From contig CAKMYZ010000001.1 of the NCBI GenBank assembly GCA_929200255.1, forward strand, positions 248,001 to 312,000: a stretch of DNA of 64,000 nt. The letters run 5' to 3'. The notes under the pieces are model-generated. The model did no database searches and was not told the origin of the DNA. It saw only the letters and a program-made list of their open reading frames with translations. Shown piece after piece: positions 9,568 through 19,116 of this stretch (position 1 is the first letter of the stretch; every line of letters starts with the position of its first letter). The position numbers and the translations under genes are program-made. The stretch is from an uncultured Alphaproteobacteria bacterium. Lineage in GTDB: Bacteria > Pseudomonadota > Alphaproteobacteria > Rhodobacterales > Rhodobacteraceae.

Positions 9568-10764
9568 ATGAAGCGTATTGCGATTTTTTGTGATGGCACT
9601 TGGAACCGCCATGATGCGGTAAACCCCACCAATGTCGTGCGCCTTGCCCAAGCGGTCAAACATACAGCCGATGACGGATGCAAACAGCAGGTGTTTTACG
9701 TGCTGGGTGTTGGGGCCGGGCGCGGGTCAAACGCCGTGGCCCGCACGCTGGACCGCTTTGCAGGCGGCGCGATGGGCTGGGGCCTGATCGAGAATATCGA
9801 GGATGCCTATCGCGCCCTGGTGTTTTGCTATGAGCCGGGTGATGAGATTTTCATTTTCGGGTTTTCGCGGGGCGCCTACACGGCCCGGTCCCTTGCTGGC
9901 CTGCTGCGCTCTTGCGGTATCCCGCCGCGCGAAAATGTGGGCCGCATCGGCGAGGCGATCAAACGCTATAGATCACGGGCAAAGGATACCAAGCCGGATG
10001 ACCCCAAGAGCTTTGCGTGGCGCCGGGATTTTGCGCCTTTCACTGCAACAAGTGAGGCGGAATGGAACTGGCGGGAAAAAACCCGCCCCGGCCTATGCGT
10101 AAATCTGACCATCAAATATCTGGGCGTCTGGGATACGGTTGGCGCGCTGGGGGTGCCGGGCTATTGGGCAGCGGCACCATTGTTCAACAAAAGGCACCAG
10201 TTTCACGATGCTGACTTGTCGCGCTCTGTGCTGTCGGCACGCCATGCAGTCGCCATTGATGAACGCCGCAAGACCTTTCCGCCTGCACTGTGGTCGGCCA
10301 AGCTTGATGATATGAACCGCCATGCGATGGGGCTGGATGAGGATACGACACTGCACCCGGACACCCGCGACAACTGGGCCTATCGTCAGGAGTGGTTTCC
10401 GGGCGATCATGGCTCTGTGGGTGGGGGTGGTGACAGGCAGGGGTTGTCGTCCTTCAGCTTTGACTGGATCGCGGAAGGGGCCCGGCGCGCGGACCTATGT
10501 ATGGACACGTCCGTGCTGGAAGAGGTGCAGTTGGGGCGCAATATCCGCGAGGCACTGACCAACCATTCCAATGTGGGGCTTATGACGAAGCTGATGCGCT
10601 GGAGTGCCAAGGATCGCAAAGGCCCGACCCGCGTGGTTGATGTCAGCCAGACGACGTTGGACCGCGTGGCCTGTGATCCGACGTACCTGCCCAAGACGCT
10701 GGAAAATGTGCTGCCAAAGCTGCAAGAGACCATCACCAAAGATGACCTCTTGCCGCCAGTTTAG
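9568..10764 (+). CDS. DUF2235 domain protein (T6SS phospholipase-like alpha/beta hydrolase)
   Basis: 398-aa protein of the DUF2235 family. The N-terminal [13 protein letters not shown] motif and the nucleophile elbow [16 protein letters not shown] (Ser about residue 99) are the hallmarks of this group, which includes Tle1-type phospholipases, although most stand-alone members are uncharacterised. The second half has the conserved DTVGALG and W(F)[10 protein letters not shown] segments that supply the remaining catalytic Asp and His. There is no signal peptide. No VgrG, PAAR or immunity gene is adjacent, so a secretion-effector role is not supported by context. It stands alone and its stop codon overlaps that of serS by 4 bases (TTAG, 10761-10764). 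Confidence 0.85.
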   Translation: MKRIAIFCDGTWNRHDAVNPTNVVRLAQAVKHTADDGCKQQVFYVLGVGAGRGSNAVARTLDRFAGGAMGWGLIENIEDAYRALVFCYEPGDEIFIFGFSRGAYTARSLAGLLRSCGIPPRENVGRIGEAIKRYRSRAKDTKPDDPKSFAWRRDFAPFTATSEAEWNWREKTRPGLCVNLTIKYLGVWDTVGALGVPGYWAAAPLFNKRHQFHDADLSRSVLSARHAVAIDERRKTFPPALWSAKLDDMNRHAMGLDEDTTLHPDTRDNWAYRQEWFPGDHGSVGGGGDRQGLSSFSFDWIAEGARRADLCMDTSVLEEVQLGRNIREALTNHSNVGLMTKLMRWSAKDRKGPTRVVDVSQTTLDRVACDPTYLPKTLENVLPKLQETITKDDLLPPV

Positions 10765-12053
10765 ACCATCTGACCGTTAGCATCGATCCGCGTTTTGCCG
10801 CGCAGGTAGGGGTGCAGCGCGGCGGGTAGGTCAACCGATCCGTCCTCTTGCTGGCCGTTTTCAACAACAGCGATCAGCGCGCGCCCCACGGCCAGACCCG
10901 ATCCGTTCAGCGTATGCACAAACTGCGGTTTGCCACCTTCGGCTGGTTTGTAGCGCGCATTCATGCGGCGCGCCTGATAATCGCCAGCAACAGAGACAGA
11001 GCTGATCTCGCGGTAGGTGTTCTGACCGGGCAACCAGACCTCGATATCGTGGGTTTTGCGCATACCAGCGCCCAGATCACCGGTGCAAAGAACAACGGTG
11101 CGATAGGGCAATTCCAGTTTTTCAAGGATGGCCTGCGCCTGCGCGGTCATACGGTCATGTTCGGCCGCACTATCCTCTGGTCGGGTCACGCTGACCATCT
11201 CGACCTTTTCGAACTGGTGCTGGCGCAACATGCCAGATGTGTCGCGGCCTGCTGAACCGGCTTCGGAGCGGAAGCACTGCGTGTGGGCGACATAGCGGCG
11301 GGGCAGGTAGTTTTCTTCAATCGTTACGCCGTTGACGATGTTGGTCAACGTGACCTCGGCGGTGGGGATCAGCCACCAGCCATTGGTCGTCTGATAGCTG
11401 TCCTCGCCAAACTTGGGCAGTTGGCCTGTGCCATACATCATCTCTTCGCGCACCAGCACCGGTGTGATGGTTTCGGTCAACCCGTGGTCTTCGACATGCA
11501 CATCCAGCATGAACTGCGCCAAAGCGCGATGCAGGCGGGCGACAGCGCCCGAGAGCAAAACAAAGCGGCTGCCGGACAGTTTGGCAGCAGTTTCAAAATC
11601 CATACCGGGACGAATTGCAGGGATGTCGAAGTGCTCAACCGGCGTGAAGGAGAAATTGCGCGGGCTGCCATGGCGGTGGATTTCGACATTGCCGTCTTCG
11701 TCGTCGCCATCTGGGATACTGTCATCTGGCAGGTTCGGGATGCCCATCAGAAGATCGGTCAGGGCCGCATCTTCGGCTTTGGCTTCTTCGTTGAGTTTGG
11801 CGATTTCCGCTTTCTTCTCACCGACCAGCGCACGCAGGCGTTCGAATTCCGCCTCATCACCCCTGCCTTTGGCCGCGCCCACTTCTTTGGCGGCTTTGTT
11901 AGCCTCGGCCTGTGCAGTTTCGGCGGCAAGAATTTTGGCGCGGCGGGCCTCATCCATGGCCAGGATCTGCGCGGATGCCGGCGCAATCCCACGACGAGAC
12001 AAAGCCGCATCAAAGCGGTCAGGGTTGTCACGGATGGCGCGAATATCATGCAT
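10761..12053 (-). CDS. serS: Serine--tRNA ligase
   Basis: Class II aminoacyl-tRNA synthetase that charges tRNA-Ser (and tRNA-Sec where present). The 430-aa sequence begins [15 protein letters not shown], then a charged helical arm (about residues 30-100, [16 protein letters not shown] type) that binds the long variable arm of tRNA-Ser. Motif 2 is [20 protein letters not shown] and motif 3 is around [17 protein letters not shown]. Length and layout are canonical. It is monocistronic on the minus strand, convergent with the DUF2235 gene, and its promoter must lie in the 178-base gap shared with the divergent beta-barrel protein gene at 12232. Confidence 0.97.
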   Translation of the reverse strand: MHDIRAIRDNPDRFDAALSRRGIAPASAQILAMDEARRAKILAAETAQAEANKAAKEVGAAKGRGDEAEFERLRALVGEKKAEIAKLNEEAKAEDAALTDLLMGIPNLPDDSIPDGDDEDGNVEIHRHGSPRNFSFTPVEHFDIPAIRPGMDFETAAKLSGSRFVLLSGAVARLHRALAQFMLDVHVEDHGLTETITPVLVREEMMYGTGQLPKFGEDSYQTTNGWWLIPTAEVTLTNIVNGVTIEENYLPRRYVAHTQCFRSEAGSAGRDTSGMLRQHQFEKVEMVSVTRPEDSAAEHDRMTAQAQAILEKLELPYRTVVLCTGDLGAGMRKTHDIEVWLPGQNTYREISSVSVAGDYQARRMNARYKPAEGGKPQFVHTLNGSGLAVGRALIAVVENGQQEDGSVDLPAALHPYLRGKTRIDANGQMV

Positions 12054-12231
12054 AGCATCGGTCCTTGGATGAAGTTTCAGTGCCGGTCATATGCCTGATT
12101 GTGGGTGGCAAGTGAAGGTGGTAAAGGAGCTGCGTGAAGGGTAAGGATTACCTGACGGCGCATTTGGCGGTGTCTATGGTATTATCGCGCCATTCAGGAC
12201 GGATGTTCCAATAACTTGAGAAAGGTTTTTT

Positions 12232-13161
12232 ATGCTACGTTTTTTTTCAATCACGGCTGTTACTGCAGTCATCGCCGTTCCGGCCACAGCGCAAGATCTG
12301 ACCTATGGCAGTGCGCAATTTGATTTGACCCACCTCGAGGCGGATGGCGACGAGATCGACGCCAACGTTCTTGAAGGCGATGTTGAGTTCAGCGCCAATC
12401 AGTTTCTTTTTGGGGCCGAGTTAAAACGGCAGGATCTTGATTTTGGTGGCGGCAGTGGCGGCGTTTTCACGCACTACGGCGTTTTCGGTGCCTACAATGT
12501 TATCCCAGAGTTTATGATTGGTGCTGGTCTAACCGGGATCGATTTTGATGGAACAGACGTCAACGGATTTGAGGTTTTCGCGCAGTACACGGCGCCACAG
12601 TTTCGCGTGGCGCTTAATCACAACAGGCCTGACAATGACGACGAGGACTTCTATCTGACAACAGCTTATGTCGAAGGTCAGGTTGCACCTGCCGTGACGC
12701 TTGGGGCTGTGGTCGAGGCATTCAATGATGTTGACGACAAGTTCTATGCGCTGACGGCAGAATATGATGACGGACCAATCTTTGCGCGTGCCTTTTACAA
12801 TAGCATAACTGATGTTGATGGTGGCTTGTTTGGCCTGCGTGGGAGCTACAGCGTCACTGATGTGGTGGATGTGACCGCAAGCCTTGAGCGAAGCAGTCAG
12901 GACTTTATCGGTGATCTGACCTCCTATTCGATTGGTGCCGAGTATATGGTTTCCGAGGGCCTGGCTGTCGGCGGTTCCATAGGCCAGCTGGAGATTGGAA
13001 GCGAAACGGCCGACTTTATTCAACTCGGTGTTTCCTATGAGGTCGGTGAGCGAATGCGTCTTGATCGCAAGGCAAGTGATGCTCTGCGCGCCGACCGCAG
13101 CAGGAGCATTGGGGTTATTTTCCCGGACGCTGGCATCGGCGCTGGGTTTGGGTTGTTCTAG
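12232..13161 (+). CDS. Putative porin-like outer-membrane beta-barrel protein
   Basis: 309-aa exported protein. A signal peptide (MLRFFSITAVTAVIAVPATA, cleavage before QDL) is followed by alternating short hydrophobic and acidic strands such as FSANQFLFGAELK, FTHYGVFGAYN, FMIGAGLTGIDFDG, FEVFAQYTAPQFRVALNH, and so on, the pattern of a small outer-membrane barrel rich in Asp and Gly. I do not see a sequence signature tying it to a named porin family. The barrel may stop before the Arg-rich segment near residues 270-290 (ERMRLDRKASDALRADRSR), which is odd for a strand. Strong ribosome site GAGAAAGG precedes the ATG and a strong terminator follows. Confidence 0.7.
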   Translation: MLRFFSITAVTAVIAVPATAQDLTYGSAQFDLTHLEADGDEIDANVLEGDVEFSANQFLFGAELKRQDLDFGGGSGGVFTHYGVFGAYNVIPEFMIGAGLTGIDFDGTDVNGFEVFAQYTAPQFRVALNHNRPDNDDEDFYLTTAYVEGQVAPAVTLGAVVEAFNDVDDKFYALTAEYDDGPIFARAFYNSITDVDGGLFGLRGSYSVTDVVDVTASLERSSQDFIGDLTSYSIGAEYMVSEGLAVGGSIGQLEIGSETADFIQLGVSYEVGERMRLDRKASDALRADRSRSIGVIFPDAGIGAGFGLF

Positions 13162-13184
13162 GATCTAACCTATGCGGCAAAACA

Positions 13185-13214
13185 GGGCCCACACATCGGT
13201 GTGGGCCCTTTGTT
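13185..13214 (+). terminator. Rho-independent terminator after the beta-barrel gene
   Basis: A perfect 10-bp stem, GGGCCCACAC / GTGTGGGCCC, with the tetraloop ATCG (13195-13198), followed by TTTGTT. It ends the 12232-13161 transcript before the yajC operon. Confidence 0.85.
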
Positions 13215-13423
13215 ATTGGCCTGAGCGCGGGCTGTGAATCTGCGCGCCATTGACCAAGGTGCGGCAAATTTTCATTGAATGATTGCTTTCCCTCAATTCG
13301 CCCCCCATATGGCACAAAAGCCTGACGTGATCAGGCCAATCGCGGTTGCCAATCAAGGGGCGCGGACATACTGTGCCGCGACTTGACCAAGGCGATGCGC
13401 CACACGACCAAAAGGGATGGAAT

Positions 13424-13705
13424 ATGAGACCTGAAGACCTGATTATGCTCCTTCTGATCTTCGCGATCATGTATTTTCTGCTGATCCGTCCGCAGCAGAA
13501 AAAACTCAAGCAGCATACCGCCATGCTTGAGGCGCTGCGCCGCGGCGACCAGATTGTCACGCAGGGCGGCGTGGTCGGAAAAGTTGTCAAAGTTCATGAC
13601 GACAAGAACGAGATTGAGGTCGAGGTCGCCAAAGGTGTCAACGTCCGCGTGATCAAATCCACCATCGCCACTGTGATGAACAAGACCGAACCGGCAAAAA
13701 CCTAA
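13424..13705 (+). CDS. yajC: Preprotein translocase subunit YajC
   Basis: 93-aa single-span inner-membrane protein that associates with SecDF. The chosen ATG gives MRPEDLIMLLLIFAIMYFLLIRPQQKK: a hydrophobic helix followed by the family signature RPQQKK. The rest is the small cytoplasmic domain with GDQIVTQGGVVGKV, also typical. The frame is open back to 13346 but that extension is hydrophilic and lacks a ribosome site, whereas AAGGGATGG precedes 13424. It is first in the yajC-secD-secF series, with a 24-base gap to secD. Confidence 0.95.
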   Translation: MRPEDLIMLLLIFAIMYFLLIRPQQKKLKQHTAMLEALRRGDQIVTQGGVVGKVVKVHDDKNEIEVEVAKGVNVRVIKSTIATVMNKTEPAKT

Positions 13706-13729
13706 AACCTGCCGGAAAAGGCCTTTGTG

Positions 13730-15391
13730 ATGCTTAATATTTCGTTTCCTAAGCTTGTGATGATCTGGCTGACGGTTGTTGTTGGCCTGACATTTGCCAT
13801 GCCCAACGCATTTTATGGCCGGGTTGAGGCGCACAATGATGCGATGGCCATCATTGAAACCGGGCAAACGAACGCAGAGCTTGAGGCCGACGCCGCTCTC
13901 TGGCCCGGTTTTCTGCCCTCCAACCTTGTCAATCTGGGCCTTGATCTGCGTGGCGGTGCCCATTTGCTGGTCGAAGTGCAGGTCGAAGACGTGCATGAGT
14001 CATTCCTTGAAGGGTTCTGGCCGGAGGTGCGCGATGTGCTTTTGACAGCGCGTGACACCGTTGGATTTGTCGAACGTCTGGACAGTGCCCCGACCGAGTT
14101 GCGGGTCAGAATTTCACAAGCCGAAGGTGCGACCCGTGCCTTTGAACTGGTGCGTGGTCTGGGGCGTCCGGTCACGTCTTTCACGGGTGCTGCTGCCTCG
14201 AACATCGATGTGCGCATGGATGGCACGATCCTGACCATCACGCTGAGCGAAGCAGAGATGGCCGCATTGGATGAGCGTACGATCCTGCAAACGCTCGAGA
14301 TCATCCGCCGCCGGATTGATGAAGTGGGCACGCGCGAGCCGACCATTCAGCGGCAAGGGGCCCAGCGTATTCTGGTGCAGGTGCCCGGTGTCGGGTCGGC
14401 CAACGAAATTATCGACCTGCTTGGCACCACCGCACAACTGACCTTTAACCCTGTCCAAGGGCGCGCCAGTGACCCGGACACCTCGCCCGGCACAGGCAAT
14501 ATGCTGGTGCCGTCGCAAGAGCAGGAGGGCGTGTTCTACATACTGGAACGCCGCCCCGTGGTGACTGGTGAAGACCTTGAGAACGCGCAGCTTGACTTCG
14601 ATCAGAACGGCCGGCCTGCCGTGTCTTTCCGCTTTAACACCTCTGCGGCGCGCAAATTTGGTGATTTCACGCTGGAAAACATCGGCAGCCCCTTTGCGAT
14701 TGTGCTGGATGATGAGGTGATCTCTGCCCCCACAATTCAAAGCCATATCCCCGGCGGGTCCGGTATTATCACAGGCAATTTCACGGTCGAAGAGGCCACC
14801 AATCTGGCGGTTCTGCTGCGGGCCGGTGCCTTGCCTGCCGAGTTGACGTTTCTTGAAGAACGCACGATCGGGCCTGAGCTGGGGCAGGACAGTATTGATG
14901 CGGGCAAGATTGCCTGCATTGTCGCGGCGATTGCGATTCTTGTCTACATGGTGCTGAGTTACGGATTGTTCGGGATCTTTGCCAATATCGCGCTGATCAT
15001 CAATGTTGGCCTTATTTTTGGCCTGCTAAGCATTGTCGGTGCCACGCTGACGCTGCCCGGTATCGCCGGTATCGTCCTGACCATTGGTATGGCGGTGGAC
15101 GCCAACGTCATTGTCTTTGAGCGTATCCGCGAAGAACTGAAAACCGCCAAAGGCCCCGCTCGCGCGATTGAACTGGGATATGAAAAGGCGCTGTCCTCGA
15201 TCATCGACGCGAACATCACAACCTTCATTACGGCGGTGATCCTCTTCACCATGGGCTCTGGTCCGGTCAGCGGTTTTGCCGTGACCTTGGGCTTCGGCAT
15301 CATCACTTCCGTTTTCACCGCGATTTTCGTCACGAGGTCACTGATCGTGATCTGGTTCTCGCGCACCCGCCCCAAGACAATCGAGGTTTGA
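13730..15391 (+). CDS. secD: Protein translocase subunit SecD
   Basis: RND-superfamily membrane protein that uses the proton gradient to pull secreted proteins through SecYEG. The sequence starts with one membrane helix (LVMIWLTVVVGLTFAMP), then the D1 motif NLGLDLRGGAHLLVEV (about residue 65), a large periplasmic domain, and five C-terminal helices from about residue 380, including the conserved IVLTIGMAVDANVIVFERIREE. Length 553 aa is normal. Both GTG (13727) and ATG (13730) are in frame; I take the ATG, 8 bases after GGAAAAGG. SecF starts one base after its stop. Confidence 0.96.
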   Translation: MLNISFPKLVMIWLTVVVGLTFAMPNAFYGRVEAHNDAMAIIETGQTNAELEADAALWPGFLPSNLVNLGLDLRGGAHLLVEVQVEDVHESFLEGFWPEVRDVLLTARDTVGFVERLDSAPTELRVRISQAEGATRAFELVRGLGRPVTSFTGAAASNIDVRMDGTILTITLSEAEMAALDERTILQTLEIIRRRIDEVGTREPTIQRQGAQRILVQVPGVGSANEIIDLLGTTAQLTFNPVQGRASDPDTSPGTGNMLVPSQEQEGVFYILERRPVVTGEDLENAQLDFDQNGRPAVSFRFNTSAARKFGDFTLENIGSPFAIVLDDEVISAPTIQSHIPGGSGIITGNFTVEEATNLAVLLRAGALPAELTFLEERTIGPELGQDSIDAGKIACIVAAIAILVYMVLSYGLFGIFANIALIINVGLIFGLLSIVGATLTLPGIAGIVLTIGMAVDANVIVFERIREELKTAKGPARAIELGYEKALSSIIDANITTFITAVILFTMGSGPVSGFAVTLGFGIITSVFTAIFVTRSLIVIWFSRTRPKTIEV

Positions 15392-15392
15392 T

Positions 15393-16574
15393 ATGCGCCT
15401 AAGACTGGTTCGCGAAAATACATCGATTGATTTCTTCAGCAAGGCCCGGATTTGGCTAGGAATTTCGATGATCGCCATGGTCATCGCCTTTGCGTCCTTC
15501 ATGATCCAGGGGTTGAACTTCGGCATCGACTTTCAGGGCGGCACAAGCATCCGAACCCAATCCGTGCAGCCGGTTGATGTTGCCGCCTATCGCGCCGCGC
15601 TGGATCCTTTGGAACTGGGCGATGTTTCAATCGCCGAGGTGTTTGATCCGTCCTTTGCAGAAGATCAGCATGTCGCGATGGTGCGTATTCAGGCGCAGGA
15701 AGGTGATGAGCGGATCGCCTCAGAGACGATTCAGGCGGTACAGTTTGCACTGGCGTCTTCTTTAAGCAGTCGCATTTTTGTTGATACGGGGTCGGAACAG
15801 GCAATCTTGAATGAAATGGAGGCAGCTGCTGAGCAGCTGGATCTGTCTATCGAACATGGTGATACAGGTCGTGGGTTAAGGACAATTCTGCCTGCTGGCA
15901 CATCACTGGATGTTCTGCTCGCATTCGAAGATGCGATTGATGGACCGACCGGTGAGCGAACAGTCGGCATTAGTTACGAGGAAATGCAATTCCCCTCGGT
16001 TTCCTCGGTTGGCCCCAAGGTATCAGGCGAGCTGATCCAATCTGCGATCATTGCTATCGCACTCGCCGTTTTGGCCATCCTGCTTTACATCTGGCTGCGA
16101 TTCGAATGGCAGTTCGCCGTCGGCGCGGTGCTTGCGCTGAGCCATGACGTGATCCTGACGATTGGTATCTTCTCGGAATTGCAGATCAAGTTTGATCTGG
16201 CCATTATCGCGGCCCTGCTGACCATTGTGGGCTATTCGATCAACGACACGGTGATTGTCTTTGACCGGGTCCGCGAGAACCTGCGCAAGTACAAGAAAAA
16301 GGACCTCAAGGAGGTTCTCAACATCTCGATCAATGAAACACTCAGCCGGACCTTGATGACCTCTGTCACCACTTTGCTGGCATTGATCGCGCTGTTTGTG
16401 TTGGGTGGTGATGTGATCCGTGGTTTTGTCTTTGCGATGATCTGGGGTGTGATTATCGGGACCTATTCGTCGATCTTTGTCGCGTCAGCCATTTTGCTGG
16501 TCCTGGGGGTCAAGCGGGACTGGTCCAAGAAAGACCCAAGCGCGGGCACGAAATACGGGCATATCGACACCTGA
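15393..16574 (+). CDS. secF: Protein translocase subunit SecF
   Basis: Partner of SecD in the auxiliary translocon. First helix FSKARIWLGISMIAMVIAFA is followed by the signature GLNFGIDFQGGTSI, a periplasmic domain, and five C-terminal helices with IVGYSINDTVIVFDRVREN. At 393 aa it is about 70 residues longer than E. coli SecF; the extra sequence lies in the periplasmic domain, roughly residues 125-205 (around EHGDTGRGLRTILPAG). Alphaproteobacterial SecF proteins are often shorter, so this insert is worth noting, but all core motifs are intact. It is transcribed with yajC and secD; a 13-base gap leads to the Mth938-domain gene. Confidence 0.95.
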   Translation: MRLRLVRENTSIDFFSKARIWLGISMIAMVIAFASFMIQGLNFGIDFQGGTSIRTQSVQPVDVAAYRAALDPLELGDVSIAEVFDPSFAEDQHVAMVRIQAQEGDERIASETIQAVQFALASSLSSRIFVDTGSEQAILNEMEAAAEQLDLSIEHGDTGRGLRTILPAGTSLDVLLAFEDAIDGPTGERTVGISYEEMQFPSVSSVGPKVSGELIQSAIIAIALAVLAILLYIWLRFEWQFAVGAVLALSHDVILTIGIFSELQIKFDLAIIAALLTIVGYSINDTVIVFDRVRENLRKYKKKDLKEVLNISINETLSRTLMTSVTTLLALIALFVLGGDVIRGFVFAMIWGVIIGTYSSIFVASAILLVLGVKRDWSKKDPSAGTKYGHIDT

Positions 16575-16587
16575 AATGGGGTGAGCC

Positions 16588-16941
16588 ATGCGATTGAATG
16601 AAATCGACTACAATAACGCAGTGCCCATTGACGCCTATGGGCCCGGCTTCTTTCGTGTGGGCGGCGAGAAGTATGAGGGTGCTGTGCTGGTGTCTCCCGC
16701 AGGTGTTGTAACCTGGGCTGGTTACGAAGACACCGCCACGGCGCTGGCGCTTGGTGATCAAATTGATGTGCTGTTTGTGGGTACCGGGGCTGAGATTGCC
16801 CATCCCGACAAAACCTTCCGTGCAACTTTGGAAGAGGCCGGGATCGGGGTTGAGGCCATGGCATCGCCTGCTGCTTGCCGCACTTATAATGTTCTGTTGT
16901 CAGAAGGCCGCCGCGTTGCGGTGGCCTTGCTGCCCGTTTGA
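16588..16941 (+). CDS. Mth938-like domain-containing protein
   Basis: 117-aa cytoplasmic protein of the Mth938/DUF498 family, related to mitochondrial NDUFAF3. The family core is visible: the N-terminal IDAYGPGFFRVGG, the strand PAGVVTW, LFVGTGAEIAHP and the C-terminal ACRTYNVLLSEGRRVAVALLPV. Alphaproteobacterial members are commonly found downstream of secDF and are suspected to take part in membrane-complex assembly, but no reaction is established. Its stop codon abuts the ccmA start directly (16941/16942), so it is translationally tied to the cytochrome c maturation genes. Confidence 0.9.
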   Translation: MRLNEIDYNNAVPIDAYGPGFFRVGGEKYEGAVLVSPAGVVTWAGYEDTATALALGDQIDVLFVGTGAEIAHPDKTFRATLEEAGIGVEAMASPAACRTYNVLLSEGRRVAVALLPV

Positions 16942-17556
16942 ATGCTGCGTGTCACTGATCTGAGTTGCGAACGCGGTGGGTTGCCGGTTTTGACTGGCAT
17001 CGGTTTTGAGGTCGCGACAGGTCAGGCGCTAATCCTGCGCGGGCCCAACGGCATTGGCAAGACGACGCTGCTGCGCACGCTGGCGGGCTTACAGCCTGCC
17101 GTTGCGGGCGCTGTGACCTTTCCAGAAGATGAAGGCGCCTATGCCAGCCATGCGGACGGGATCAAAACCGCGCTGAGCGTCACAGAAAACCTAACGTTCT
17201 GGGCGGATGTTTACGGGGCCGCCTTACCCGATGATATTCTTGAGACATTCGACTTGGCTGATCTGGCGGACCGTCTGGGTGGGACATTGTCCGCCGGGCA
17301 GAAACGCCGTCTTGGGTTGGCGCGGCTGGGCGTGATAGGGCGCAAGGTGTTGTTTCTGGATGAACCGACGGTGTCGCTTGATGGGTTCTCGGTCAAACTC
17401 TTTGCCAAATGGCTGCAAAAGACGCATCTGGCAGGCGGTGGTGTTGCGGTGATCGCGACGCATATTGATCTGGGGCTGGACGCACCGGACCTGGACCTGA
17501 CCCCATTTAAGGCAGACGCGGACGCGGGCGGCGGCACCGATGAGGTGTTCTTGTGA
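16942..17556 (+). CDS. ccmA: Heme exporter ATP-binding protein CcmA
   Basis: ATPase of the CcmABCD complex, which releases heme-loaded CcmE for cytochrome c maturation. 204 aa. Walker A is [16 protein letters not shown], the ABC signature [14 protein letters not shown], and Walker [13 protein letters not shown]. The C-terminal tail is short and acidic/Gly-rich. It has no membrane segment and pairs with CcmB, whose GTG start overlaps this stop by 4 bases. Confidence 0.95.
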   Translation: MLRVTDLSCERGGLPVLTGIGFEVATGQALILRGPNGIGKTTLLRTLAGLQPAVAGAVTFPEDEGAYASHADGIKTALSVTENLTFWADVYGAALPDDILETFDLADLADRLGGTLSAGQKRRLGLARLGVIGRKVLFLDEPTVSLDGFSVKLFAKWLQKTHLAGGGVAVIATHIDLGLDAPDLDLTPFKADADAGGGTDEVFL

Positions 17557-18209
17557 TTGCGCTGCTTTTGCGTGATCTGCGGCTGGCCGTGCGAGCCGGG
17601 GGTGGCTTTGGGCTTGGGCTTGCGTTCTTCTTGATAGTCGTTGTGCTGGTGCCTTTTGGCGTGGGGCCGGACACGGCTGTCCTGTCGCGCATCGCACCCG
17701 GCATCCTTTGGGTGGCGTCCTTGCTGGCCGCGCTGTTGTCGCTCGACCGGATTTTTGCGCTGGACTACGAGGATGGATCGCTGGCCCTGCTCGCCACATC
17801 GCCAATGCCGCTGGAAGGGGCGGCGATGATGAAGGCACTTGCGCATTGGGTCACAACCGGTCTGCCGCTGACATTGGCGGCTCCCGCATTGGGTTTCCTG
17901 CTTAGCCTCGCGCCCGAGGCTTATGCCTATCTGCTCTTGTCACTCCTGATCGGGACACCGGCCCTATCGATGATTGGCACCTTTGGGGCAGCTCTGACGG
18001 TTGGCTTGCGTCGCGGGGGCTTGTTGTTGTCGCTTCTGGTCTTGCCGCTATACGTCCCCACGCTGCTTTTTGGGGCAGAGGCCGTGCGGCGCGGTGCAGA
18101 TGGCCTTGACCCAAGTGGCGCGTTAATGCTGATGGGTGGTATTACGGCGGGGTGCTTTGCTTTGCTGCCTTTTGCGACTGCGGCAGTGTTGCGCATCAAT
18201 CTGCGGTGA
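17553..18209 (+). CDS. ccmB: Heme exporter protein CcmB
   Basis: Six-helix inner-membrane permease partner of CcmA, 218 aa. It begins at a GTG ([18 protein letters not shown]), the normal CcmB N-terminus, and carries the family's [21 protein letters not shown] segment between helices 2 and 3. Hydrophobic spans recur to the C-terminus. The complex works on CcmE rather than exporting free heme. A 42-base gap precedes ccmC. Confidence 0.94.
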   Translation: MIALLLRDLRLAVRAGGGFGLGLAFFLIVVVLVPFGVGPDTAVLSRIAPGILWVASLLAALLSLDRIFALDYEDGSLALLATSPMPLEGAAMMKALAHWVTTGLPLTLAAPALGFLLSLAPEAYAYLLLSLLIGTPALSMIGTFGAALTVGLRRGGLLLSLLVLPLYVPTLLFGAEAVRRGADGLDPSGALMLMGGITAGCFALLPFATAAVLRINLR

Positions 18210-18251
18210 TCGGGGATTGAGCGTGTTCAGCGGGCAGGATAGATAAGCAAA

Positions 18252-18980
18252 ATGTCGATGTGGGAATACGCCAATCCGAAACGGTTTATGGGCTGGACCC
18301 GGCCTGTGTTGCCGTGGACCTTTGGCCTTGCAATGCTGTGTATCTTGGTGGGCCTGATCTGGGGGTTTTTCTTCACGCCTGACGACTTCCGCCAAGGCTC
18401 TACCGTCAAGATTATCTACCTGCATGTGCCCTCCGCTTTGATGGCGATCAACGCCTGGATCATGATGCTTGTGGCGTCCTTGATTTGGGTTGTGCGCCGG
18501 CACCATGTGTCTGCGTTGGCGGCCCGTGCCGCAGCCCCGGTGGGCGTCGTGTTCACGTTAATCGCACTCTTCACGGGTGGCATTTGGGGGCAACCCATGT
18601 GGGGGACCTATTGGGCATGGGACCCGCGTCTGACGTCCTTCCTGATCCTGTTTCTGTTCTATCTGGGCTACATCGCACTTTGGGAAGCGATTGAGGATCC
18701 GGACACTGCCGCGGATTTGACCAGCGTGCTGTGCATGGTTGGATCGGTCTTTGCGATACTGTCACGCTATGCGGTGCTGTTCTGGAACCACGGGCTGCAC
18801 CAAGGGGCGTCACTATCGCTGGACAAGGAAGAAAACGTGGCGGATGTCTTTTGGTTTCCACTGTTGGTCTGCATCGTGGGGTTTGTCCTGCTCTTTATTG
18901 CATTGGTGCTGATGCGCACCCGAACAGAGATTCGCGCGCGTCGCATCCGTGCGCTGGAAGCGAGGGCGCGCCGTGCCTGA
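18252..18980 (+). CDS. ccmC: Heme lyase/transfer protein CcmC
   Basis: Six-helix membrane protein that holds heme and attaches it to CcmE. 242 aa. The tryptophan-rich WWD-type domain reads GGIWGQPMWGTYWAWDPR (about residues 113-130), and the flanking axial histidines are plausibly those in YLHVPSALM and WNHGLHQGAS. No obvious ribosome site precedes the ATG, so its translation may depend on ccmB. The ccmD gene begins inside its last codons. Confidence 0.95.
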   Translation: MSMWEYANPKRFMGWTRPVLPWTFGLAMLCILVGLIWGFFFTPDDFRQGSTVKIIYLHVPSALMAINAWIMMLVASLIWVVRRHHVSALAARAAAPVGVVFTLIALFTGGIWGQPMWGTYWAWDPRLTSFLILFLFYLGYIALWEAIEDPDTAADLTSVLCMVGSVFAILSRYAVLFWNHGLHQGASLSLDKEENVADVFWFPLLVCIVGFVLLFIALVLMRTRTEIRARRIRALEARARRA

Positions 18981-19116
18981 TTTGGGTGAATATGCTGTTG
19001 AAGTGTTGGCTGCTTATGGTGTGAGCATCCTGTTGTTGCTGGCGATCATCGCGCTCAGTTGGCGCCGCTACGTGGCCGTGCACGCGGCATTGGAGGCGGT
19101 TGAGAAGAATGGCTAA
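18973..19116 (+). CDS. ccmD: Heme exporter protein CcmD (small)
   Basis: A 47-aa reading frame beginning with GTG inside the 3' end of ccmC (8-base overlap) and ending TAA at 19114-19116. It encodes a short N-terminus (MPDLGEYAVEVLAAYG), one hydrophobic helix (VSILLLLAIIALSW) and a basic/charged tail beginning RRYVAV. This is the size, topology and position of CcmD, which stabilises the CcmABC-CcmE complex. It is easily missed because of its length and GTG start. It overlaps the ccmG start by 8 bases. Confidence 0.88.
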   Translation: MPDLGEYAVEVLAAYGVSILLLLAIIALSWRRYVAVHAALEAVEKNG

